Shown one piece after another: positions 1 through 6,602 of a DNA stretch of 22,836 bases. A program made the translations under genes and the position numbers. The notes beneath the pieces are model-generated. The model saw only the letters and a list, made by a program, of their open reading frames with translations, was not told where the DNA came from and made no database searches. The DNA lies in assembly GCA_049242885.1 (NCBI GenBank), contig JBMLOQ010000137.1:1-22836 (forward strand), given 5' to 3'. This stretch comes from CAIVPM01 sp049242885 (GTDB taxonomy: Bacteria; Bacteroidota; Bacteroidia; Chitinophagales; Chitinophagaceae). Each line of letters begins with the position of its first letter. The first letter of the stretch is position 1.

Positions 1-28
1 TAAAAAACTAACAACTGTTAATATTTAA

Positions 29-550
29 ATGGAAGAAAATTTTTCACACATACAATTACCAAATTTTGTTTTAGCCAATTGGTTTAAACATCATTTGATT
101 GAAGAAGAGGTAACCTCAACAATTGCTAAAAACAGTAATACCAATACTTCAATTAGCTTTTTGGGAAACAATAAAAAAAATATTATTTTAATTGTAAACG
201 AGTTAGAAGGTGTATTTATAAGCGACAAAAATTTAACCTTAATCGAAAAATTACTAGCAGCCTGTAAGCTTACTTTGGCTGACGTTGCTATATTGAATAT
301 TGCCAAAACCAAGATTAACTATAAAGATTTTAAACAACAATTACAACCACAAATCTTAATTTTAATGGGTATTGACCCTACAACCATTCAATTGCCTTTA
401 GTGTTTCCTATGCATAAAATTCAACCTTACGACAGTTGTAAAATGCTAATCACAACTTCGATAGACAGAATGCAAAAAACTAATGACCCCAAAGTATTAG
501 AAGAGAAAAAAGAATTATGGGGGCTACTTAAAACATTATTCAATTTATAA
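29..550 (+). CDS. Uncharacterised protein resembling DNA polymerase III psi subunit (HolD)
   Basis: 173 aa, ATG start, no signal peptide or membrane segment, so cytoplasmic. I do not recognise a named family with certainty. The layout recalls gammaproteobacterial HolD: a beta strand (IILIVNE, about residue 51), a helix and turn (LLAACKLTLADVAILN), a strand with Gly (ILILMGID, about 110), then a Pro- and His-containing segment and a C-terminal helix (ELWGLLKTLF). E. coli psi has a comparable series, with a VLRAL...SPDQV helix, an LGT strand, an SPAL segment and a final ALWQQI helix. This is recalled from memory, not aligned by program. The gene lies 120 bp upstream of ruvX in the same direction, which fits a replication or repair role but does not prove it. 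It could equally be an unrelated Bacteroidota-specific protein. Confidence 0.85.
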   Translation: MEENFSHIQLPNFVLANWFKHHLIEEEVTSTIAKNSNTNTSISFLGNNKKNIILIVNELEGVFISDKNLTLIEKLLAACKLTLADVAILNIAKTKINYKDFKQQLQPQILILMGIDPTTIQLPLVFPMHKIQPYDSCKMLITTSIDRMQKTNDPKVLEEKKELWGLLKTLFNL

Positions 551-670
551 CAAGTAATAATTTATATAACTATAGCATAACCTAAAACAGTACACTACAA
601 ACTTAAATCATCACATCGCTTCAATCTCATTATTGAAATGTAGTTGGAGCAAGCCATTAAATAAAATATT

Positions 671-1084
671 TTGCCACGAATACTTTGCATAGATTTTGGA
701 AAAAAAAGAACTGGAATTGCAGTTACTGATGAATTACAAATCATTGCCACTGCACTTACAACTGTTGATACTCAAGAATTGTACAAGTTTTTGCTTGATT
801 ATTGTGCCAAAGAACAGGTTGAAAAATTTTTAATTGGCTATCCATTAAACCTCGACGACTCCCCCACCCATGCCACTAGTTTGGTAGAACAAGCCATAAA
901 ATCAATACAAAAAAGATTTCCTGCCATTCCAATAGAAAAAATGGATGAACGATTTACCAGCAAACTGGCTAGTATTGCTATGATTGAAATGGGTATGAAG
1001 AAAAAAGATAGACAACACAAACCAAATACAGATAAAATAGCAGCAACAATAATGCTACAAGAGTATTTGCAACGTAATACTTAA
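671..1084 (+). CDS. ruvX: Putative pre-16S rRNA nuclease / Holliday junction resolvase-like protein RuvX (YqgF)
   Basis: 137 aa, the usual family length. YqgF-family RNase H-fold nucleases are linked to 16S rRNA 5' maturation and were first proposed as Holliday junction resolvases. The family signatures are present: a first strand with the metal-binding Asp (CIDFGKKRTG, D8), IGYPLN near residue 55, MDERFTS with D92/E93, and a C-terminal DKIAA with D121. The start is TTG: the frame is open for only two codons upstream (ATT and AAT after a TAA), and any later start would remove the first strand carrying D8. The next gene begins 20 bp downstream in the same direction, so the two are probably co-transcribed. 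Confidence 0.93.
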   Translation: MPRILCIDFGKKRTGIAVTDELQIIATALTTVDTQELYKFLLDYCAKEQVEKFLIGYPLNLDDSPTHATSLVEQAIKSIQKRFPAIPIEKMDERFTSKLASIAMIEMGMKKKDRQHKPNTDKIAATIMLQEYLQRNT

Positions 1085-1104
1085 ACAGATTGTCTATATT
1101 TTTA

Positions 1105-2298
1105 ATGAAAAAAATTGTTATAATAATTCTTATTTTCTGCTGTACATTAAAGCTTACCAAGGCACAAGAAATAATTTATAACGAAGACGCAAAACTACTA
1201 ACAACATTTTCATTTATACAACTTACCGGAGGTTGTATTATTTTAAAAGCTAGGCTAGATGATTTTAAAGACACCTTAAATTTTGTATTTGATACTGGAA
1301 GTGGTGGCATTTCGCTAGACTCTGCAACTGTTGACTATTTAAAACTTACAAAAACAAAAAGCGATAAAGTAATTCGTGGAATCGCAGGCATAAAAAAAAC
1401 CGAATATGCTTTAAAACATAGTTTACACTTACCAAACTTAGTGGTTGATAGTCTTGATTTTCATATTAATAATTATGATATCCTCACTTCGTCCTATGGA
1501 ATGAAAATTGATGGAATAATTGGGTATAGTTTTCTTAGAAAATTTATTGTAAATGTAAATTACGACAAAAACGAGATGAAAATCTACAATCCAGGCTATA
1601 TAAAATACCCCAAAAATGGCTACTTAATGAAGCCAAAGTTTTCTCCTTTGCCCATAGATAATCACGACTTAAAAGATGAAGTTAAAATAAATACAAATTT
1701 AATTTTTGATACAGGGGCTGGCTTAAACTTATTGCTAAGTGAAGAATTTATTAAGGATAATGCTTTACTTAAAAAAAATAAACACTTTTATCCAATGAAA
1801 ACAGAAGGTTTAGGTGGGCAAAAATTAATGAATTTAACAACAGTAAAAGAACTAAGTGTAGGGAAATACAAATTTAAACATGTACCCACTATGATTTTTG
1901 AAGATGATTTCAACATCACTAATTATCCATTAATGGGTGGTATCATAGGCAATGATATTTTAAGACGTTTTAATTTAATTATCAATTACCCCGACTTTGC
2001 CATTCACCTTCAACCCAACACACATTTTTTAGAACCATTTGATTATTCATACACAGGTTTAAGCACTCATTTAATCGACAAAAAAGTAACCGTAATTGAT
2101 GTTATTGAAAACAGTCCAGCACAAAAAGCTGGCATTAAAGAAGGAGATCAAATTTTTGCACTTGATAACGTGATTACTAGCACCTTACAAGCTTACAAAA
2201 CTGCTTTACAAAATAGCAACAACAAAATAAAAATTATTGTGTTAAGAGATGGTAAACCATTAGATATAACTTTATTTGTACAAAATATAAAACGATAA
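1105..2298 (+). CDS. Secreted retropepsin-like aspartic protease with two DTG domains and a C-terminal PDZ domain
   Basis: 397 aa from ATG 1105. A TTG 15 bp upstream is in frame, but ATG gives a standard signal peptide (MKKIVIIIL..., cleavage after LTKA). There are two retropepsin-type half-domains, each with a catalytic DTG motif (FVFDTGSG, D63; LIFDTGAG, D202). Each is followed by the hydrophobic-Gly flap partner segment (DGIIGYSFLR; GGIIGNDILRR). From about residue 310 a PDZ domain follows (VIENSPAQKAGI, EGDQIFALDN). Known clan AA proteases of this type in Bacteroidota (Asp_protease_2 plus PDZ) are mostly uncharacterised. With both DTG motifs on one chain, the active site could form within a monomer, as in pepsin (inference). 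It is a periplasmic or exported protease lying between ruvX and porQ. Substrate unknown. Confidence 0.9.
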   Translation: MKKIVIIILIFCCTLKLTKAQEIIYNEDAKLLTTFSFIQLTGGCIILKARLDDFKDTLNFVFDTGSGGISLDSATVDYLKLTKTKSDKVIRGIAGIKKTEYALKHSLHLPNLVVDSLDFHINNYDILTSSYGMKIDGIIGYSFLRKFIVNVNYDKNEMKIYNPGYIKYPKNGYLMKPKFSPLPIDNHDLKDEVKINTNLIFDTGAGLNLLLSEEFIKDNALLKKNKHFYPMKTEGLGGQKLMNLTTVKELSVGKYKFKHVPTMIFEDDFNITNYPLMGGIIGNDILRRFNLIINYPDFAIHLQPNTHFLEPFDYSYTGLSTHLIDKKVTVIDVIENSPAQKAGIKEGDQIFALDNVITSTLQAYKTALQNSNNKIKIIVLRDGKPLDITLFVQNIKR

Positions 2299-2357
2299 AC
2301 CTTCAAAATAAATATAGAACAGAGCAATGCTTTATTTGCAAGGCATTTACTATTTTA

Positions 2358-3514
2358 TTGATTTGCATTATTACAATAAAATCTAAAGCCCAAACCCTTG
2401 GTGGGCAAACTGCATTTAACTTTATAAATACACCAAATACAGCACAACTTAGTGCCTTGGGTGGTGTAAACATAAGTAGCATTGGCAATAACGCTGCATT
2501 GAGTTTTCATAATCCTGCTTTACTAAGAAAAACCATGCACAAAAGCTTTGATGCTAGTTTTAACAGTTACTTTGCAGCCATTCAACAATACAATTTATAT
2601 ACATCATTCTTTGCTGAAAAACCCAATATTAATTTTGCTGCTGGTGTACAATTCTATAACTATGGTAATATTATTGAAACAGATGTAAGTGGCAATATTA
2701 TTGGCAATTTTAAACCACTAGATTACTGTGTACAATTACAAGCAAATAAAGAAGTATATAAAAATTGGTATTTAGGAGCTACTTTAAAGTTTATGCAAAG
2801 TCAATATGCTCAATTTAGCAGCAATGCCATAGCTGCTGATATTGGCTTTAATTATCAAAGCCCCAATAACCAATTACAATTTGGATTTTTAGTAAAAAAT
2901 ATAGGCACCACATTAAAAACTTTTACAAACAACAATTTTAAGCCCGAGCTTCCGTTCAATATTCAAATTGGCATTACAAAACGTTTTGGAACATCCCCAT
3001 TTCAGGTATCACTTACAGGGCATCAATTACAAGCTTTAAGCAGTTTTTACAACGATACGGTTTTTAATAATCAAATTGGAGCAAGCAATACTATTTCTAC
3101 TTTGCAAAAAATTACAAATAGATTAATATTAAGTACTGAAGTTTTTTTAACAGAAGAATTTAAATTTATTGTATCCTACAATTTTCTTAGAAGGCAAGAG
3201 TTAAATATTGTAAACAGTACCAATGGTTTAAATGGATTAAGTGCAGGTTTGATTGTACCAATAAAAAAATTACAGTTTCATTATGCTACAGGCTTTTTTC
3301 AGCAAAATAATTTTCATCAGGTATCNNNNNNNNNNNNNNNNNNNNNNNNNNNNNNNNNNNNNNNNNNNNNNNNNNNNNNNNNNNNNNNNNNNNNNNNNNN
3401 NNNNNNNNNNNNNNNNNNNNNNNNNTACAGTTTCATTATGCTACAGGCTTTTTTCAGCAAAATAATTTTCATCAGGTATCGATACAATTTAATTTGGGTG
3501 ACAAGGGGCTTTGA
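2358..3514 (+). CDS. porQ: Type IX secretion system protein PorQ (split by a false assembly gap)
   Basis: Outer-membrane beta-barrel protein. After the signal peptide it opens with the PorQ-like pattern GGQTAFNF...NTAQLSALGG...NNAALSFHNPALL, then amphipathic strands to the end. In T9SS, PorQ is an outer-membrane component functionally tied to PorZ. The frame enters the N run at 3326 and shifts afterwards, but the 55 bp on both sides are identical. Joining 2358-3325 to 3481-3514 restores one frame ending HQVSIQFNLGDKGL then TGA (3512-3514). That gives 333 aa from the TTG at 2358, near the usual family length. The TTG start leaves a signal peptide that is too short. The frame is open further upstream without ATG, GTG or TTG, so the true 5' end is unresolved. 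The preceding protease gene ends at 2298 and the two are probably co-transcribed. Confidence 0.85.
3271..3325 (+). repeat. Left copy of 55-bp exact duplication flanking the N gap
   Basis: Begins tacagtttcattatg and ends atcaggtatc immediately before the first N. It is identical base for base to 3426-3480. Inferred to be the overlapping end of one contig rather than a biological repeat. Confidence 0.95.
3326..3425. other. Assembly gap, exactly 100 N
   Basis: A run of exactly 100 N, a common default for a gap of unknown size. Because the 55 bp on each side are identical, the two contigs very probably overlap by 55 bp and nothing is missing. Confidence 0.99.
3426..3480 (+). repeat. Right copy of 55-bp exact duplication flanking the N gap
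   Basis: Identical to 3271-3325. Sequence resumes at 3481 with the rest of the porQ reading frame. Confidence 0.95.
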
Positions 3515-3552
3515 GGATTAAATATTTAATATTATTTTCCAGCAATTTTCAT

Positions 3553-3912
3553 TTACAAACATTTCAATGAAAGTAATAAGACTGTAAAAATAGAGATCCA
3601 TAAAATAAAAAATGGGATTAGATTTTTTTTAGGATTTATATATAAATAACGATACTTAATCATTTTTCTTTTAGTCGTATTTTTTTCTAGGATAAAAAAG
3701 AAAACGCTACTGAAAGCAAAAAAAAATAGAGCAATACTGTTATTTGACAGTTCATTACTTGAAAACAATTTAATTACAAAAACAAAAAAAAGTGAAATGG
3801 AAAAACTCAAAAATTGATTGGCTCTATATCTATACCCACCACCTGCCTTAAAGTATTTTGACTTGAATAAAGAATACATTAATGCAAATTGAAGCTTTTC
3901 AAAATATCGCAT
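3553..3912 (-). CDS. Small hypothetical membrane protein
   Basis: 119 aa, ATG start. I do not recognise the family. A basic N-terminal stretch of about 30 residues with a GGGYRYR motif is followed by three predicted membrane segments: about 33-50 (SFSISLFFVFVIKLF), about 58-75 (SIALFFFAFSSVFFFIL) and about 97-117 (IPFFILWISIFTVLLL). A strongly basic loop (KRKMIKYRYLYINPKKN) between the second and third suggests that this loop is cytoplasmic. It is convergent with porQ. The pattern of charged loops and hydrophobic blocks argues for a real gene rather than a chance frame, but AT-rich DNA can mimic hydrophobic stretches, so confidence is moderate. Confidence 0.6.
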   Translation of the reverse strand: MRYFEKLQFALMYSLFKSKYFKAGGGYRYRANQFLSFSISLFFVFVIKLFSSNELSNNSIALFFFAFSSVFFFILEKNTTKRKMIKYRYLYINPKKNLIPFFILWISIFTVLLLSLKCL

Positions 3913-4078
3913 AAAATAAGTTACTTACTTTTCTTATTGTTGATTTAAAACTACAAATTACAGCTATGTGTAAATTATCATTGAATAAAATTAAAAATAA
4001 TTCACAAACAATACCTACTATTTTTTTGTTTGATGAATAAAATAGATATTCGCCAACAATACGAACATCCGTTAGTTT

Positions 4079-5272
4079 ATGAACCTTTCATTCGACAATA
4101 CCGAAAAAGCATTTGCTTACAAAACCGATAAATCTTTAAAAAAAGCAAGGTTTTTATTTAGCACAATGGGTTACCCTTTTTTTGTACCATTGGGTACAAG
4201 ACTAACACCCTTTTTAATGAAAACAGGATTGCCAATTAATGGCATAATACGCAGTACCATTTTTCAGCAATTTGTAGGTGGAGAAACTTTAGAAGAAACA
4301 GCAAAAGTTGGTAAAGTTTTAGGACAATTTGATGTAGATGTAATTTTAGATTATGGCGTTGAGGGAAAAGAAAGTGAAGAAAGCTTTGATGCTGCCACTG
4401 AACAATTTATTAAAGTAATTGAATATGCTGCTACTCAACCCAATATTCCATTTATAAGCGTAAAAATTACTGGTATTGCACGTTTTGGATTGTTACAAAA
4501 ACTACACGAAGCACCAAGATTAAGAAGTGGAATACACGACCATGAAACAGAAGAACAAGAGTGGGAAAATGTAAAAGATAGATTATACCATATTTGTGAA
4601 GTAGCAAGCGAAAAAAATATTGGTGTATTGATTGATGCCGAAGAAAGCTGGATTCAAGACCCAATTGATAGGCTAGTAATGGAAGTAATGCAAGAATTTA
4701 ACAAAGAAAAACCAATTGTATTCAATACCATTCAATTATACAGACACGATAGATTGAGTTTTTTAGAACTTTCTCACAAAATTGCAAAGCAACAAGGTTT
4801 TATACTTGGAGTAAAATTAGTACGTGGAGCTTACATGGAAAAAGAACGAAAAAAAGCCAACGACTCAAACAGAAAAAGTCCCATACAAATAGATAAACAA
4901 TCAACAGACAATGATTTTAATGCTGCTGTAAGCTATTGTATAAAAAATATTGAAACTATTGCAACAATAATTGCATCGCACAACGAGGCAAGTAATTTAA
5001 AAGCTTACGATATGCTTGTGGAACAAAATATTGCTACCAATCACAAGCATATCCATTTTTCTCAATTGTATGGCATGAGTGATAATATTACTTTTAACAT
5101 GGCAGCTGTAGGATGCAATGTGAGCAAATATTTACCTTTTGGCCCAATAAGAGATGTAATTCCTTATTTAATGAGACGTGCCCAAGAAAACAGCAGTGTA
5201 AGTGGGCAAACTGGCAGAGAATTAACTTTAATAAAAAGAGAATTAAGTAGAAGAAAAGCATTGCAAAACTAA
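4079..5272 (+). CDS. Proline dehydrogenase (FAD-dependent)
   Basis: 397 aa, monofunctional PRODH. It oxidises L-proline to 1-pyrroline-5-carboxylate, passing electrons through FAD to the quinone pool at the membrane. Beta/alpha-barrel signatures are visible: a VDVILDYGVEG strand, FISVKITGIARFG, VLIDAEESW, the KLVRGAYMEKER motif (K246, R249, Y252), IIASHNEAS, and the C-terminal YLMRRAQEN helix, whose paired arginines (R366, R367) match those that bind the proline carboxylate in PutA. ATG start. Another ATG (4033) opens a 32-codon frame overlapping this start out of frame. The following membrane-protein gene begins 15 bp after the stop, so the two are probably one unit. The partner dehydrogenase pruA is at the other end of the window. 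The symbol is left blank because naming (putA, putB, fadM) varies. Confidence 0.93.
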   Translation: MNLSFDNTEKAFAYKTDKSLKKARFLFSTMGYPFFVPLGTRLTPFLMKTGLPINGIIRSTIFQQFVGGETLEETAKVGKVLGQFDVDVILDYGVEGKESEESFDAATEQFIKVIEYAATQPNIPFISVKITGIARFGLLQKLHEAPRLRSGIHDHETEEQEWENVKDRLYHICEVASEKNIGVLIDAEESWIQDPIDRLVMEVMQEFNKEKPIVFNTIQLYRHDRLSFLELSHKIAKQQGFILGVKLVRGAYMEKERKKANDSNRKSPIQIDKQSTDNDFNAAVSYCIKNIETIATIIASHNEASNLKAYDMLVEQNIATNHKHIHFSQLYGMSDNITFNMAAVGCNVSKYLPFGPIRDVIPYLMRRAQENSSVSGQTGRELTLIKRELSRRKALQN

Positions 5273-5287
5273 TTCCATCAATATTCC

Positions 5288-5713
5288 ATGCTCAGTTTAT
5301 TCATCATTTTCATTGGTACTTTTTGGGAATCTGGCATGGATATTATAAGCTCCCCACAAAATTTTAAAAACTCTCGCTGGCACTACATTGCTTTATATTT
5401 TGATAAAAAAGGATGGCATTATTTTGGGATGAATTTTTGGGATAATACCATAGCTTGGCGAAACAAATGGAAAAATAAAGACCCAAACCAAGGGGAAGCT
5501 TTTCCCTTTAGCTCAAGGTTTTTAGTTACTTTTTTTGATGGTTGGCATGTTGTAAAATTTATTTGGCTAATGCACTTTTTTACAGCTATTGTTTGTTACA
5601 AGCCAATTACAACATACCTTTTACTTGATATTTTATTACTATATGTTTCCTTTGGCATTGGCCACGATTTGTTTTGGAAACTAATGAAAGGACAAGCAAT
5701 TGTAGAAAGCTAA
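5288..5713 (+). CDS. Conserved hypothetical membrane protein downstream of proline dehydrogenase
   Basis: 141 aa, ATG start 15 bp after the proline dehydrogenase stop. An N-terminal hydrophobic segment (MLSLFIIFIGTFW) is followed by an aromatic-rich stretch (RWHYIALYF, GWHYFGMNFWDN), then a polar motif WKNKDPNQGEAFPFSS, then FDGWHVVKF and two more membrane segments (about 92-105 and 110-125), ending with GIGHDLFWKLMKG. The WKN..DP..GE.FP.SS arrangement with a following His-containing helix recalls an uncharacterised group of Bacteroidota membrane proteins, from memory. Conserved His and Trp in or near membrane segments could suggest a cofactor or quinone link, but that is speculation. Function unknown. 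Confidence 0.8.
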   Translation: MLSLFIIFIGTFWESGMDIISSPQNFKNSRWHYIALYFDKKGWHYFGMNFWDNTIAWRNKWKNKDPNQGEAFPFSSRFLVTFFDGWHVVKFIWLMHFFTAIVCYKPITTYLLLDILLLYVSFGIGHDLFWKLMKGQAIVES

Positions 5714-5917
5714 AATCGCTATAACTAAAAGCATTTTTTATCCTACAATTTAATTGTTAAATATGTGCTATAATTAAATATATTCTAAAAAAACATTCCT
5801 CGAAACATCGTAATAAAAACTTTTTTGAAAGTCATTTTACCAGTGCAAATTTTTAACTTCAAAAAACAAATTTTAGGCTTTAAATAGTTAATAATGAATA
5901 ACTAAAATTGAAAATAA

Positions 5918-5947
5918 AAAAGAGGAACTATTTCTAATTCCTCTTTT
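5918..5947 (-). terminator. Rho-independent terminator of the fasciclin gene
   Basis: Perfect 10-bp stem, AAAAGAGGAA (5918-5927) with TTCCTCTTTT (5938-5947), and a 10-nt loop. On the - strand the stem is followed by further U residues (complement of 5911-5917). It lies 21 bp past the stop of the fasciclin-domain gene. On the + strand it could also stop readthrough from the gene ending at 5713. Confidence 0.8.
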
Positions 5948-5968
5948 AATATTATGTACAAAAGTTTA

Positions 5969-6481
5969 CTATTTCTTTGGTAAAACTACTGTATCAATTA
6001 CATGAATAATGCCATTACTACCTTTTAAATCAGTAGCAACAACAGTACTTGTATTTCCATTTTCGTCAGTTAATACAACTTTACCATCTACAACAGATGC
6101 AGTTAGTTTACCACCAGCTACTGTTGTAAGTTCTACTTTACCACCACCTTTTTTAATTGCATTTAACACAGCGTTTGCATCTAAGCTACCAGCCACAACA
6201 TGGTAAGTTAAAACACCAGCTAAAGCAGCTTTCATTTCTGGCTTTAACAAAGTTTCTACTGTTCCTTTTGGTAATTTATCAAATGCAGCATTTACAGGTG
6301 CAAAAATTGTAAATGGTCCCTTACCTTTTAAGGTTTCTACTAAGCCAGCAGCCTTTACTGCAGCTACTAAAGTAGTATGCTCTTTTGATGAAATTGCTAC
6401 ATCAACTACATCTTGTGCAATTGCAGTGAAGCAAATAGATGATAACGATAAAATCCCAACAACTTTTTTAACAAAGTTCAT
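5969..6481 (-). CDS. Secreted fasciclin (FAS1) domain protein
   Basis: 170 aa from ATG 6481. A GTG 36 bp upstream is in frame, but ATG 6481 gives a clean signal peptide (MNFVKKVVGILS..., cleavage after TAIA). One FAS1 domain fills the rest: DVAISSKEHTTLVAAVKAAGL, the H1 motif GPFTIFAPVNAAFDKLP, LTYHVVAG in the middle, and the H2 motif IIHVIDTVVLPK at the end. Single-domain FAS1 proteins are small exported proteins tied to adhesion or surface interactions; in bacteria their ligands are mostly unknown. There is no type IX C-terminal sorting domain, so I expect the protein to remain periplasmic or leave by another route. It has its own terminator, and a 121-bp leader region holds a 13-bp palindrome. 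It is probably transcribed separately from gpmI. Confidence 0.92.
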   Translation of the reverse strand: MNFVKKVVGILSLSSICFTAIAQDVVDVAISSKEHTTLVAAVKAAGLVETLKGKGPFTIFAPVNAAFDKLPKGTVETLLKPEMKAALAGVLTYHVVAGSLDANAVLNAIKKGGGKVELTTVAGGKLTASVVDGKVVLTDENGNTSTVVATDLKGSNGIIHVIDTVVLPKK

Positions 6482-6557
6482 TTTTATTAAATTTTTTATT
6501 TGTGTCAAAATAGACACTAATAGAACACTAAAGCCTTCATTAAGTTTTACCTTTTGT

Positions 6558-6570
6558 AAAGTGTCACTTT
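6558..6570. promoter_or_regulatory. 13-bp palindrome upstream of the fasciclin gene
   Basis: AAAGTG-T-CACTTT is a perfect inverted repeat, 77 bp before the fasciclin ATG and 32 bp after the gpmI stop. A second, smaller inverted repeat, GTGTC...GACAC, sits at 6502-6517. Together they could be operator sites, but short palindromes arise often by chance in AT-rich DNA. Confidence 0.25.
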
Positions 6571-6602
6571 CGCAATAAGAAAAAACACATTAAAAAGAAA
6601 TA

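Noticed and set aside
978..1160. - strand frame across the ruvX/protease junction
   Set aside because: Hydrophobic translation of AT-rich antisense DNA; both strands' real genes explain it.
3283..3465. 60-aa + frame through the N run
   Set aside because: It exists only because of the gap and is out of frame with porQ.
3271..3480. Direct repeat as a mobile-element or recombination target
   Set aside because: Exact identity, fixed 55-bp length, abutting Ns and in-frame collapse fit an assembly overlap better.
3547..3572. TTTCATT/AATGAAA hairpin between porQ and the small membrane protein gene
   Set aside because: 7-bp AT-rich stem with a 12-nt loop and no U tract; too weak to call a terminator.
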